A stretch of DNA of 38,867 bases from Bradyrhizobiaceae bacterium (GCA_003105195.1 PQAH01000078.1:1-38867); one strand, 5' to 3'. Counted from the first letter of the stretch, positions 29,877 through 38,784 are shown. Notes: generated from the letters alone by a model not told the origin. A program made the numbers and translations.

Positions 29877-31160
29877 ATGACTTTACGTTCGGCCGGAACG
29901 CTCGCCGCGCTCGCGTTCGCCTTGACGGGCCTACTCGGCGCAGCCGAGGCGCAGTACTACCCGCCCTATGGTCAGCGGACCTATGGCGGCCCGCCGGCCT
30001 TGCCGCCGGCCGCCCTGCCGGACGACGAGGACGAGGACGATCCGCCCTATATCGGCTCGATCCCGCCCGGACCCTACGGACAGGGCCGGCAGACCGCGCG
30101 CGAGCCTTACGCGCTGCCGCCGCCCGGCGTGCGCGATCCCTATGATCCGCGCAGCGCCGCCACCGGCCGCACCGGCACCGCGAGCCGCGGCGCGATCGAG
30201 CAGGAACCCTATCCGCCGCCGCCGGGCGCGGCGCCCTCGCGAAGCCATCCGCAGCAGGCCTATCCCCAGCCCGGATCGCCCCAGCAGGTTCATCCGCAGC
30301 AGGCCTATCCGCAACAGCAAGGCTATCCGCAGCAACAGGCCCATCCGCAGTCGGGCTATCCCCAGCCGCCGCAGGGCTATTCGGCACGGCAGGGCTATCC
30401 GCCGGCCGGGTACCCGCCGGGGTATGGGCAGCCGGCGCAGGACTCCGAGGTTCCTAGGCCGCCGATCGAGATCTCCCCGCCCGGCGCCACGGGCAGCATC
30501 GGCACGCCGCAGGCGCCCGCGGACGGCCGCCACGTTCCGCCCGGGGCCGGCGGATCGCGTGCGTCGGTGATCGCGGCGCTGCCGCCCGAGGACCAGCCCG
30601 AGGAGGGCGCGCCTCAGCAGCTGCCGGAGCGGTTCCGGCGCCAGCTCGTGGACTACGTCACCAAGGAGCCGGCCGGCACCATCATCATCGATACGCCGAG
30701 CACCTACCTCTATTACGTGCTCGGTAACGGCAAGGCGATCCGCTACGGCATCGGCGTCGGACGCGAGGGCTTCACCTGGAACGGCGTCGAGCGCGTCAGC
30801 AACATGAAGGAATGGCCGGACTGGCATCCGCCGAAGGAGATGATCGAGCGACAGCCCTACCTGCCGCGCTTCATGGCGGGCGGTCCCAGCAATCCGCTGG
30901 GCGCGCGCGCCCTCTATCTCGGCAAGACCATCTACCGGATCCACGGCACCAACCAGCCCTCGACCATCGGCCAATTCGTCTCGTCGGGCTGCATCCGCAT
31001 GATCAACGAGGACGTCGAGGACCTCTACGGCCGGGTGCAAGTGGGCACGCGCGTCGTGGTGCTGCCCGGCGGGCCGCCTGCGACCGCCAAGGCCGAGCCG
31101 CCCGCGACCCAGCAGGCGACGCAGAACCCCGCGCTGCCGCCGCGCACGGCGCAGCAGTAA
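29877..31160 (+). CDS. L,D-transpeptidase with Pro/Gln/Tyr-rich repeat linker
   Basis: 427 residues from ATG 29877 with GAGGA before it; the upstream in-frame ATG lacks a signal peptide. The signal peptide (MTLRSAGTLAALAFALTGLLGAAEA) leads into a long low-complexity segment, about residues 25-235, with repeats such as HPQQAYPQ and GYPQ. The YkuD domain follows, with IYRIHGTNQP and SSGCIRM (catalytic C372). The linker probably lets the enzyme reach through the peptidoglycan. It is a second L,D-transpeptidase 1.2 kb from the first and is ended by a terminator. Confidence 0.92.
   Translation: MTLRSAGTLAALAFALTGLLGAAEAQYYPPYGQRTYGGPPALPPAALPDDEDEDDPPYIGSIPPGPYGQGRQTAREPYALPPPGVRDPYDPRSAATGRTGTASRGAIEQEPYPPPPGAAPSRSHPQQAYPQPGSPQQVHPQQAYPQQQGYPQQQAHPQSGYPQPPQGYSARQGYPPAGYPPGYGQPAQDSEVPRPPIEISPPGATGSIGTPQAPADGRHVPPGAGGSRASVIAALPPEDQPEEGAPQQLPERFRRQLVDYVTKEPAGTIIIDTPSTYLYYVLGNGKAIRYGIGVGREGFTWNGVERVSNMKEWPDWHPPKEMIERQPYLPRFMAGGPSNPLGARALYLGKTIYRIHGTNQPSTIGQFVSSGCIRMINEDVEDLYGRVQVGTRVVVLPGGPPATAKAEPPATQQATQNPALPPRTAQQ
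30246..30310 (+). repeat. in-gene direct repeat in the Pro/Gln-rich linker
   Basis: A 20-bp sequence encoding HPQQAYP occurs exactly at 30246-30265 and 30291-30310, 45 bp apart (15 codons), inside a longer tract of related HPQ/YPQ units extending to about 30430. In-frame repeats of this kind can expand or contract without breaking the reading frame. Confidence 0.75.
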
Positions 31161-31183
31161 CGCGCAAGCCTTCGATTGCGGCG

Positions 31184-31214
31184 ACGCCACCGGCCCCAAG
31201 GACCGGTGGCGTTT
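31184..31214 (+). terminator. intrinsic terminator after the second L,D-transpeptidase
   Basis: ACGCCACCGG (31184-31193) pairs perfectly with CCGGTGGCGT (31203-31212) around a 9-nt loop, with TTTCTCGTT following. It lies between the transpeptidase stop and the convergent tetR stop. The T run serves the plus strand only. Confidence 0.75.
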
Positions 31215-31232
31215 CTCGTTGCTGATCGACGC

Positions 31233-31847
31233 TCAGCCCGGGTCGCGCAAGCCGCGCGCCAGGGCGGTGACGACGGTCGCGACCTGCCGGCGCAGCACCT
31301 CGCGCGGCATCGCCTGCAGCTTCTCCTCGAGCCCGAGCACGACCACGCCGTGCACGGCGGAGAACAAGGAGCGCGCGAGCAGCGCGCGTTCCGCCGCGAC
31401 AAGGCGCGGCTGCAGCGCCCGCAGGGGCGCAGCGACGTAGTCGAACAGGCGCGCCTGCTCGCTCACGTACCAGTCGGGGACGCTGCGGCCGCGCGGCAGG
31501 CGATGGTCGAACACGGCGCGCCAGCGCAGCATGTTCGCGGCCGCGAAGTCCGCATAGGCGAGCGCCAGCGCTTCGAGCGCGGCGATCGCGGCCTCGGCTC
31601 CCTGGGGATCCCCGGGCGGGCGGGCGCGCGCGAGATCGCGCTCGAGCACGGCCAGCGTGCGGGCATTCACCGCCAGGACCAGGTCGTCGAGGTCGGCGAA
31701 GACGTTGTAGATCGCCCCGAGCGCGCAGCCGACGTCGCGCGCGAGATCGCGCGCGCGCAGGCCCGCCAGGCCCTCGGCGGCGATCGCCTGCCCGGCGGCC
31801 GCGATCAGCCCTTCCCTCAGCGCCTGCCGGCGGTCCGCGGCAGTCAT
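31233..31847 (-). CDS. TetR-family transcriptional regulator
   Basis: 204 residues from ATG 31847. The N-terminal HTH reads LIAAAGQAIAAEGLAGLRARDLARDVGCALGAIYNVFADLDDLVLAVN, typical of TetR. The C-terminal part includes DFAAANMLRWRAVFDHRLP and LFSAVHGVVVLGLEEKL, resembling the WHG-type ligand domain. It is divergent from the lysophospholipid-reacylation gene, and three palindromic sites lie between them, so it very likely represses itself and that gene. The ligand may be an acyl compound; inference only. Confidence 0.92.
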   Translation of the reverse strand: MTAADRRQALREGLIAAAGQAIAAEGLAGLRARDLARDVGCALGAIYNVFADLDDLVLAVNARTLAVLERDLARARPPGDPQGAEAAIAALEALALAYADFAAANMLRWRAVFDHRLPRGRSVPDWYVSEQARLFDYVAAPLRALQPRLVAAERALLARSLFSAVHGVVVLGLEEKLQAMPREVLRRQVATVVTALARGLRDPG

Positions 31848-31866
31848 GAATCGTTAACCATAGACC

Positions 31867-31937
31867 TGAACCGTGTTCACAATTTTTCTTGAACGGGGTT
31901 CAAGACTCGTGCTACGAAGGTCATGAACAACGTTCAT
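31867..31937. promoter_or_regulatory. three TetR operators, TGAAC-N3-GTTCA
   Basis: Three perfect palindromes share the core TGAAC-N3-GTTCA: TGAACCGTGTTCA (31867-31879), TTGAACGGGGTTCAA (31889-31903) and ATGAACAACGTTCAT (31923-31937). Centres are 23 and 34 bp apart. They occupy the gap between the divergent tetR and the plus-strand genes, and the second overlaps a promoter -35. This arrangement fits cooperative binding of TetR dimers to control both directions. Confidence 0.75.
31890..31918 (+). promoter_or_regulatory. plus-strand promoter overlapping the operators
   Basis: TTGAAC (31890-31895), exactly 17 bp, then TACGAA (31913-31918). The -35 is part of operator 2 and the predicted start of transcription falls in operator 3, so TetR binding would block it. 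Confidence 0.55.
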
Positions 31938-31944
31938 ACTCGGA

Positions 31945-32331
31945 ATGCTCCGGATGATCAAGGCCGCCGCAACCCTCGCCCGCATCGTCGACCTGCAGTC
32001 GCGCACCATTGCGGCGCTCCTCGCCGGGCGCGAGGACCTCGCCCGCCAGGGTGCCGAGGCGATCGCCCTGCTGGAACGCGCGGCGATCCGCCCGCACGAC
32101 CGGGGGACCGTCGACGCCGTGCTGGCGCGGCTGCGTCCCCACGCCCGGCCTGCCCCGGTGCCGCCGCCGAGGAGTGCAGAAACGGCCGGCATATTCCGCT
32201 ACGTTGGCACGCCGGCAGCCGCTGAACCCCCGCCCGGGCTGTCCCGACCCATCTCGGAGGCCGCGGCGGGTGGTGGCCGCCCGTGTCCCGATATCAGCCC
32301 GTCCTGCGCTCCGATGCCCGCTCGCCGCTGA
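31945..32331 (+). CDS. possible small leader protein, unrecognised
   Basis: An open frame of 128 codons from ATG 31945 (or 125 from ATG 31954) lies between the operators and the large fusion gene, ending 26 bp before its ATG. The first 70 residues (LARIVDLQSRTIAALLAGREDLARQGAEAIALLERA) look like an amphipathic helical protein; the last 40 are Pro/Ala/Gly-rich and may be chance. No ribosome binding site is convincing and no family is recognised. It may equally be a long untranslated leader. Confidence 0.3.
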   Translation: MLRMIKAAATLARIVDLQSRTIAALLAGREDLARQGAEAIALLERAAIRPHDRGTVDAVLARLRPHARPAPVPPPRSAETAGIFRYVGTPAAAEPPPGLSRPISEAAAGGGRPCPDISPSCAPMPARR

Positions 32332-32357
32332 ACGCCGCCCACGACGAGGAATCCCGC

Positions 32358-35300
32358 ATGTCCGCCCCCCTGATGCTGTCCCGCCGGTTCGCGCCGCTGT
32401 TCTGGTGCCAGTTCTTCTCGGCGTTCAACGACAACTTCCTCAAGACCGCGCTGGTGTTCCTGATCCTGTTCAAGATCGGCGGCGAGTCGTCCGGCGCGCT
32501 GATCACGCTCGCGGCCGCGACCTTCATCGCCCCCTTCTTCTTCCTCTCCGGGCTCGGCGGGCAGCTCGCGGACCGCTTCGACAAGGCCGAGGTCGCGCGC
32601 CGGCTCAAGCTCGTCGAGATCGCGGTCGCCGGCGTCGCGGTGGCGGGCTTCGTGCTCCATTCCATCGTCGTGCTGTTCGTCGCGCTGTTCCTGTTCGGCG
32701 TGATCGCGGCGCTGTTCGGGCCGATCAAGTACGGCATCCTGCCGGACCACCTGAGGCGCGAGGAGCTGCCGGCCGGCAATGCGCTGGTGGAGGGCGCGAC
32801 CTTCATCGCGATCCTGCTCGGCACCATCGTGGGCGGGCTCGCGGCCAAGAACGGCGGCGACCCGGCCTCGTTCGGCGGCCTGATCATGGGCTTCGCGGTC
32901 GCCTGCTGGGTCGCGGCGCTGATGATCCCGGCGACCGGCCAGGGCGCGCCCGGGCTGCGCATCGATCCCAACATCGCGCGCTCGACCGGCGCGCTGCTCC
33001 GGGACCTGAAGGCGGCGCCGCGGCTGTGGTGGGGCGGCCTGGTGACGAGCTGGTTCTGGCTGGTCGGCGCCGTCGTGCTCTCGCTGATGCCGCCGCTGGT
33101 GAAATCGGTGCTCGGCGCCGACGAGGAGGTGGTCACGGCGTTCCTGGCGATCTTCTCGATCTCGGTCGCGCTCGGCTCGGGGCTCGCGGCCTGGCTCGCG
33201 CACGGCCGGATCGTGCTGTTCCCGACCCTGCTCGGCGCGCTCCTGCTCGGCGTCTTCGCGCTCGACCTCGGCTGGACCACTCACGGGGTGGCGCCGGCCG
33301 CCACCGCCGGTTTCGCGGACGTGTTCTCTTCGGCGCGCGGCCTGCGCATCGCGGTGGACCTCGCGGGGCTCGCAATCGCGGGCGGCCTGTTCATCGTGCC
33401 GACCTTCGCGGCCGTGCAGGCCTGGGCGGGCGCCGACCGGCGCGCCCGGGTGATCGCCGGCGTCAACGTGCTCAATGCCCTGTTCATGGTGGCGGGCACG
33501 GTCGCGATCGCCGCCCTGCAGGCGCTCGGCGTCACCACGCCGGCGCTGATCCTCGGCATCGGCGTCGCCAACCTCGCCGTGATGGTGTGGATCGCCCGCA
33601 CCATGCCGACCAGTCCGCTGCGCGACTTCTTGTCCACCATGCTGCGCGCCTTCTACCGGCTCGAGGTGAAGGGCGTCGAGAACGTCGCCCAGGCAGGCCC
33701 GAACGCGATCATCGCGCTCAACCATGTGAGCTTCCTCGACGCCGCGGTGGCGCTGGCGATCCTCGACAAGGAGCCGGTGTTCGCGATCGACCACGGCATC
33801 GCGCAGCGCTGGTGGGTGCGGCCGTTCCTGCGGCTGACGCGGGCGATGCCGCTCGACCCGGCGCGGCCGCTCGCCACCCGCACGCTGATCCACGCCGTGA
33901 AGGCGGGCGAGAGCCTGGTGATCTTCCCGGAGGGCCGCATCACGGTCACGGGCAGCCTGATGAAGATCTACGACGGCGCCGGCCTGATCGCCGACAAGTC
34001 CGGCGCCATGGTGGTGCCGGTGCGCATCGACGGGCTCGAGGCGACGCCGTTCTCGCGCCTGTCGCGCCGCCAGGTGCGGCGGCGCTGGTTCCCGAAGGTG
34101 ACCGTGACGGTGCTCGAGCCGGTGCGCCTCGCGGTGCCGGCCGAGCTCAAGGGGCGCGCGCGCCGCATGGCGGCGGGTGCAGCGCTCTACGAGGTGATGT
34201 CCGACCTCCTGTTCCGCACCACCCCGGCGGACCGCACCGTGCTGGAAGCCGTGGTCGCGGCCGCCGAGGTGCACGGGCCGAAACGGGTCGCGGTCGAGGA
34301 TCCGCTCACCGGGGCGCTCAGCTACAAGCGGCTGCTGATCGGCGCCGCCGTGCTCGGCCGCAAGCTGATGCCGCTCGCGCCGGAGGGCAAGGCGATCGGC
34401 GTGATGCTGCCGAACGCGAACGGCGCGGCCGTGACGCTGCTCGGCGTGATGTCGGCCGGACGGGTGCCCGCGATGATCAACTTCACGGCGGGCGCCGCCA
34501 ACATCCTCGCGGCCTGCCGCGCGGCGCAAGTCGACACCATCGTCACGGCGAGGAGCTTCATCGAGAAGGCGAAGCTCGGCGCCGTGCTGGCGCAGCTCGG
34601 CGAAGGCCTGAAGATCGTCTACCTCGAGGACGTGCGCGCGACCGTCGGCACCGCCGACAAGCTGCGCGGCCTCCTCGCAGCCAAGCGTCCGCTGGTCGCG
34701 CGCGGGCCCGACGATCCGGCCGTGATCCTGTTCACCTCGGGCTCGGAAGGCACGCCGAAGGGCGTGGTGCTCACTCACCGCAACCAGCTCGCCAATGCGG
34801 CGCAGGCCGCGGCCCGCATCGATTTCGGCCGCACCGACAAGCTGTTCAACGTGCTGCCCGTGTTCCACTCGTTCGGCCTGACCGCCGGCCTGGTGCTGCC
34901 GCTGGTCGCGGGCGTGCCGATCTATCTCTATCCCTCGCCGCTGCACTACCGGACGATTCCGGAGCTGGTCTACGGCGTGAACGCGACCATCCTGTTCGGC
35001 ACCGACACGTTCCTCGCGGGCTATGCGCGCGCCGCGCACGCCTACGACTTCCGCTCGCTGCGCTACGTGCTGGCGGGCGCCGAGCCGGTGCGCGAGGCGA
35101 CGCGGCGCACCTATTCGGAGAAGTTCGGCCTGCGCATCCTGGAAGGCTACGGCGTCACCGAGACCGCGCCGGTGCTCGCGCTCAACACGCCGATGTTCAA
35201 CCGCTACGGCACGGTCGGCCGGCTGATGCCCGGCATGGAGGCGCGGCTCGAGCCGGTGCCCGGCGTCGAGGACGGCGGACGGCTCTATGTGCGCGGGCCC

Positions 35301-35759
35301 AACGTGATGCTCGGCTATCTCAGGGCCGAGAATCCCGGCGTGATCGAGGCGCCGCCCGAAGGCTGGCACGACACCGGCGACATCGTGGCGATCGACGCCC
35401 AGGGCTTCATCACGATCAAGGGCCGCGCCAAGCGCTTCGCCAAGATCGGCGGCGAGATGGTGTCGCTCGCGGCCGTGGAGATGCTCGCGGCCGCGCTCTG
35501 GCCCGACGCGCTCTCGGCGGTCGGCACCGTGCCGGACCCGCGCAAGGGCGAGCGGCTGGTGCTGGTCACGCAGCAGCGCGACGCCCGGCGCGCCGACTTC
35601 CAGGCCTTCGCCAAGCAGAAGGGTGCGTCCGACCTGATGATCCCGGCCGAGGTGCTGGTGGTCGAGAAGATGCCGGTGCTCGGCACCGGCAAGCTCGACA
35701 TGGTCGGCGTCACCCGGCTGGTGCGCGAGCGCTTCGCGGAAACGTCCGCGGTGGCGTAG
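32358..35759 (+). CDS. aas: LplT-PlsC-acyl-ACP synthetase fusion (lysophospholipid transport and reacylation)
   Basis: 1133 residues from ATG 32358, with GAGGA 7 bp upstream; a GTG at 32283 is in frame but weak. Domain order: MFS transporter, about 1-415, start RRFAPLFWCQFFSAFNDNFLKTALVF as in LplT; PlsC acyltransferase, about 430-630, with NHVSFLD (near 455) and FPEGRITVTG (near 523); AMP-binding acyl-ACP synthetase, about 640-1133, with LFTSGSEGTPKGVVLTH (near 790), EGYGVTETAPV and a C-terminal GTGKLDMVGVT. In E. coli the first is LplT and the other two are Aas; here they form one membrane-bound protein that would flip lysophospholipid inward and reacylate it. Probably controlled by the divergent TetR. 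Confidence 0.93.
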   Translation: MSAPLMLSRRFAPLFWCQFFSAFNDNFLKTALVFLILFKIGGESSGALITLAAATFIAPFFFLSGLGGQLADRFDKAEVARRLKLVEIAVAGVAVAGFVLHSIVVLFVALFLFGVIAALFGPIKYGILPDHLRREELPAGNALVEGATFIAILLGTIVGGLAAKNGGDPASFGGLIMGFAVACWVAALMIPATGQGAPGLRIDPNIARSTGALLRDLKAAPRLWWGGLVTSWFWLVGAVVLSLMPPLVKSVLGADEEVVTAFLAIFSISVALGSGLAAWLAHGRIVLFPTLLGALLLGVFALDLGWTTHGVAPAATAGFADVFSSARGLRIAVDLAGLAIAGGLFIVPTFAAVQAWAGADRRARVIAGVNVLNALFMVAGTVAIAALQALGVTTPALILGIGVANLAVMVWIARTMPTSPLRDFLSTMLRAFYRLEVKGVENVAQAGPNAIIALNHVSFLDAAVALAILDKEPVFAIDHGIAQRWWVRPFLRLTRAMPLDPARPLATRTLIHAVKAGESLVIFPEGRITVTGSLMKIYDGAGLIADKSGAMVVPVRIDGLEATPFSRLSRRQVRRRWFPKVTVTVLEPVRLAVPAELKGRARRMAAGAALYEVMSDLLFRTTPADRTVLEAVVAAAEVHGPKRVAVEDPLTGALSYKRLLIGAAVLGRKLMPLAPEGKAIGVMLPNANGAAVTLLGVMSAGRVPAMINFTAGAANILAACRAAQVDTIVTARSFIEKAKLGAVLAQLGEGLKIVYLEDVRATVGTADKLRGLLAAKRPLVARGPDDPAVILFTSGSEGTPKGVVLTHRNQLANAAQAAARIDFGRTDKLFNVLPVFHSFGLTAGLVLPLVAGVPIYLYPSPLHYRTIPELVYGVNATILFGTDTFLAGYARAAHAYDFRSLRYVLAGAEPVREATRRTYSEKFGLRILEGYGVTETAPVLALNTPMFNRYGTVGRLMPGMEARLEPVPGVEDGGRLYVRGPNVMLGYLRAENPGVIEAPPEGWHDTGDIVAIDAQGFITIKGRAKRFAKIGGEMVSLAAVEMLAAALWPDALSAVGTVPDPRKGERLVLVTQQRDARRADFQAFAKQKGASDLMIPAEVLVVEKMPVLGTGKLDMVGVTRLVRERFAETSAVA

Positions 35760-35760
35760 T

Positions 35761-35896
35761 CGTAGGGTGGGCATCGCGCCTGCGCCGGCAGGGCCGCATA
35801 CCAGGCCGCACCGGCGCGATGCCCACCGCGTGGGCGAAATCGCTCGGGCGCGGCTGCACGAGGTGCGTTCGTGCGGGCGATTTCGCCAACCCTACG
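35761..35896. repeat. nested palindromic (REP/MITE-like) element
   Basis: The outer arms CGTAGGGT (35761-35768) and ACCCTACG (35889-35896) enclose two hairpins: GGGCATCGCGCC (35769-35780) with GGCGCGATGCCC (35813-35824), and GGCGAAATCGC (35833-35843) with GCGATTTCGCC (35877-35887). A further small hairpin, GCACGA with TCGTGC, lies inside the second. Together these can fold as a three-way junction. The element fills the space between the convergent aas and epmB genes; the right arm contains the epmB stop codon. It may also terminate both transcripts. GTAGGGTGGG recurs at 38785, so it is likely repeated in the genome. Confidence 0.75.
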
Positions 35897-36938
35897 GCGG
35901 ATAATCGTGCACGCGGCCGTGGATGTCGGTGACGCGGACCTGCTCGCCGTCGCTCTCCAGATAGTCCGGGCCGACCGGCACCTTGCCGTGGCCGCCCGGG
36001 ATGTCGAGCACGTAGGCGGGCTGGCACAGGCCGGAGACGCGGCCGCGCAGCGCACGCATCAGGGCCTGGCCCTCGGCCAGCGTGGTGCGCAGATGCGACG
36101 TGCCGGGCGCGAGGTCGCCGTGGTGCAGGTAGTAGGGCCTGATGCGGCATTCGACGAAGGCGCGCATCAGCGCCGCGAGCGTCGCCAGATTGTCGTTCAC
36201 GCCCCTGAGCAGCACGGTCTGGCTCAGCATCGGGATGCCCGCATCGACGATGCGCGCGCAGGCGGCGCGGGCGGCCGGCGCGAGCTCGCGCGGATGGTTG
36301 GCGTGCAGCGCCACGTAAGTGGTCTTGCCCGGGCAGGCGAGTGCGCGCACCAGCTCCGGCGTCACCTGCGCGGGGTCCGCCACCGGCAGGCGCGTGTGCA
36401 CGCGCACGACCTTCACGTGATCGATGGCGCCGAGCCGCCGCATCACCTCGCCGAGGCGGCGCGGAGAGAGCACGAGCGGGTCGCCGCCCGTGAGAATCAC
36501 CTCCCAGATCTCGCGCCGGGCCGCGACATAGGCGAGCGCCGCGTCGAGCTTCTCGGGCGCGAGCATCGCCTCGCGCCCGGGGCCCACCATCTCGCGGCGG
36601 AAGCAGAACCGGCAATAGACCGCGCAGACATGCACGAGCTTGAGCAGCACGCGATCCGGATAGCGGTGGACCACGCCCTCGACCGGGCTGTGGGCCTCGT
36701 CCCCGATCGGGTCGGCGCTCTCGCCGCGCGCCGCCTCGAGCTCGGCCGGATCGGGCACGAACTGGCGCGCGATCGGATCGTCGGGATCGTTCGGGTCGAT
36801 CAGCGCGGCGAGCGCCGGGGTGATCGCGACGGCGTAGCGGGCCGCGACCCGCTCGAGCGCGGCGCGCGCGCCGTCGGGCACGAGACCCGCGGCCGCGAGC
36901 TCGGCCGGCGTGCGCAGGATGTCGGGGGTTCGGTTCAT
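35892..36938 (-). CDS. epmB: EF-P (R)-beta-lysylation radical SAM enzyme, lysine 2,3-aminomutase-like
   Basis: 348 residues. It is a KamA-family radical SAM protein of the short EpmB type, converting (S)-alpha-lysine to (R)-beta-lysine for attachment to elongation factor P. The cluster motif is C105-AVY-C109-RF-C112 (CX3CX2C) in LVHVCAVYCRFCFRREMV. Further segments are VILTGGDPLVLS, VHTRLPV, YVALHANHPRE, MLSQTVLLRGVND and RPYYLHHGDLAPGTSHLRT (the last binds PLP/substrate). It lies 105 bp downstream of epmA on the same strand. Its stop codon is inside the palindromic repeat. Confidence 0.93.
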   Translation of the reverse strand: MNRTPDILRTPAELAAAGLVPDGARAALERVAARYAVAITPALAALIDPNDPDDPIARQFVPDPAELEAARGESADPIGDEAHSPVEGVVHRYPDRVLLKLVHVCAVYCRFCFRREMVGPGREAMLAPEKLDAALAYVAARREIWEVILTGGDPLVLSPRRLGEVMRRLGAIDHVKVVRVHTRLPVADPAQVTPELVRALACPGKTTYVALHANHPRELAPAARAACARIVDAGIPMLSQTVLLRGVNDNLATLAALMRAFVECRIRPYYLHHGDLAPGTSHLRTTLAEGQALMRALRGRVSGLCQPAYVLDIPGGHGKVPVGPDYLESDGEQVRVTDIHGRVHDYPP

Positions 36939-37043
36939 TCGCCAGGCCCGGTCGGGATGCGGCGCAGCCTTACGACGCGCTCACCACGGGTGCAAGCGGG
37001 GCGGCCCCGGAACGCGGCGCCGTGCGGTTCCTTCCGGCCATGG

Positions 37044-38087
37044 TCACGGCTCGGCGACCGGCGTCCACAGCACCTGCTCGATGCGCGCGGCGCCGGTCGC
37101 GAGTATCACGAGGCGGTCGAAGCCGAGCGCGATGCCGCTCGCGGGCGGCATGACGGCGAGCGCCGCGAGGAAGTCCTCGTCCAGGGGATAGCGATCGCCG
37201 TACACGCGGGCACGCTCCGTCATCTCGCTCTCGAACCGCCGGCGCTGCTCCGCGGCGTCGGTCAGCTCGCCGAAGCCGTTGGCGAGCTCGACGCCGCAGG
37301 CGTAGAGCTCGAAGCGCTCGGCGACCCGCGGATCGACGGGGCTCGGCCGCGCGAGCGCGGCCTCGGCGGTCGGATACTCGGTCAGGAGCGTCGGTCGCCC
37401 GAGGCCGAGACGGGGTTCGATCCGCTCCACCAGGACGCGGCTGAAGATGTCGGACCAGGTGTCGTCGGCAGCGAGCCGGATGCCGGAGGCTTGCGCGGCG
37501 GCCGCGAGGCCCGCGCGATCGGTCGCGTCCGCCGCGACGGTCGCGAGCAGGTCGATGCCGGCGAAACGATCGAAGGCCTCGGCCACCGTGAGCCGCTCGG
37601 GCTCGGCGAAGGGATCGCAAGCGCGGCCGCGGAACGTGAGGTGACGGCTGCCGGCGGCCTCGGCCGCGGCGGCGAGCAGGATCGCGCAGTCGTCCATCAG
37701 CTCCCGATAGGGCTCGCGGGCGCGGTACCATTCGAGCATGGTGAACTCGGGGTGATGCAGCGCGCCGCGCTCGCGGTTGCGGAAGACGCGCGCGAAGGTG
37801 AACAGTCGCGGCTCGCCGGCCGCGAGCAGCTTCTTGGCGGCGAACTCGGGCGAGGTGTGGAGATAGCGGCGCGCGCCGCGCAGGTCCGGGCCGACGAGCT
37901 CGGTCGCGAAGGCGTGGAGGTGGGCCTCGTTGCCGGGCGAGACCTGCAGGACCGCAGTCTCGACCTCGACGAAGTCGCGCGCCGCGAAGAACCCGCGCAG
38001 GGCCGCGATCATGCGGTTGCGCGCCAGCAGGAACGGCCGGCGGTCGGCATGGACGTGGGGCGCCCACCAGGGCGAGGGCTCGACCAT
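37044..38087 (-). CDS. epmA: EF-P lysine lysyltransferase EpmA (PoxA/GenX)
   Basis: 347 residues. It is a truncated class II lysyl-tRNA-synthetase homologue without the anticodon domain, which activates beta-lysine and transfers it to EF-P. Class II motifs are visible: motif 2 [28 protein letters not shown], and motif 3 [16 protein letters not shown]; the start [42 protein letters not shown] is typical of EpmA. It is divergent from efp (127 bp), and the efp protein carries the expected target lysine. A separate hydroxylase (EpmC) is not in this window. Confidence 0.94.
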   Translation of the reverse strand: MVEPSPWWAPHVHADRRPFLLARNRMIAALRGFFAARDFVEVETAVLQVSPGNEAHLHAFATELVGPDLRGARRYLHTSPEFAAKKLLAAGEPRLFTFARVFRNRERGALHHPEFTMLEWYRAREPYRELMDDCAILLAAAAEAAGSRHLTFRGRACDPFAEPERLTVAEAFDRFAGIDLLATVAADATDRAGLAAAAQASGIRLAADDTWSDIFSRVLVERIEPRLGLGRPTLLTEYPTAEAALARPSPVDPRVAERFELYACGVELANGFGELTDAAEQRRRFESEMTERARVYGDRYPLDEDFLAALAVMPPASGIALGFDRLVILATGAARIEQVLWTPVAEP

Positions 38088-38214
38088 GGATCACCCGCAA
38101 GGGGCGCGGAAAAGGCTGGCGAAGCCGCCCCGGATCGCTATGTTGCGGCCCGACCGATCAGCCGGGCCGGCGCCCTTCCGGGGCGCGCGGCCCCACACCC
38201 ATCGAGGATGCTCC

Positions 38215-38781
38215 GTGAAAGTCATCGCCAGCACGCTCCGCAAGGGCAACATCGTCGATCTCGACGGCAAGCTCTACGTCATTCTGAGCGCCGAGAATAT
38301 CCATCCCGGCAAGGGCACGCCGGTCACCCAGGTCGACATGCGGCGCATCAGCGACGGCGTGAAGGTGTCGCAGCGCTACAAGACCACCGACCAGGTGGAG
38401 CGCGCCCATGTCGAGGACCGCGATTTCCAGTTCCTCTACAGCGACGGCGACGGCCACCATTTCATGAACATGGAGACCTACGACCAGGTGACGGTGCCGG
38501 CGGACGTGGTGGGCGACCAGTCCGCCTACCTGCAGCCCGACATGAAGGTGAAGCTCTCGGTGCACGAGGGCACGCCGGTGGCGATCGAGCTGCCGCAGCG
38601 CACCGTGCTGGAGGTGGTCGAGACCGAGCCGACCGTGAAGGGCCAGACCGCGTCGTCGTCCTACAAGCCGGCCGTGCTCTCGAACGGCGTGCGCACCATG
38701 GTGCCGCCGCACATCGCGACCGGCACCCGCATCGTCGTGATGACGGCCGACGGCAGCTATGTCGAGCGCGCGAAGGATTGA
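38215..38781 (+). CDS. efp: elongation factor P
   Basis: 188 residues from GTG 38215, with GAGGA (38204-38208) 6 bp before; an ATG at 38208 is in another frame. EF-P helps the ribosome through polyproline stretches. The N-terminal KOW-like domain has the modification loop [11 protein letters not shown], with K33 as the lysine that EpmA/EpmB would modify; the two OB domains follow ([50 protein letters not shown]). The length is that of a complete EF-P. The P-rich L,D-transpeptidase linker in this window (many Pro-containing repeats) is a plausible client. Confidence 0.96.
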   Translation: MKVIASTLRKGNIVDLDGKLYVILSAENIHPGKGTPVTQVDMRRISDGVKVSQRYKTTDQVERAHVEDRDFQFLYSDGDGHHFMNMETYDQVTVPADVVGDQSAYLQPDMKVKLSVHEGTPVAIELPQRTVLEVVETEPTVKGQTASSSYKPAVLSNGVRTMVPPHIATGTRIVVMTADGSYVERAKD

Positions 38782-38784
38782 GGG

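Noticed and set aside
31854..31861. TTAACCAT, a CtrA-like half-site before tetR
   Set aside because: It is a single half-site 7 bp from the tetR start, with no second half at the required spacing; chance is likely.
32199..35774. A 1191-codon minus-strand open frame opposite aas
   Set aside because: Its translation is His/Arg/Glu-rich low-complexity sequence, a mirror of the strongly biased codon use of aas. Every aas motif is intact on the plus strand.
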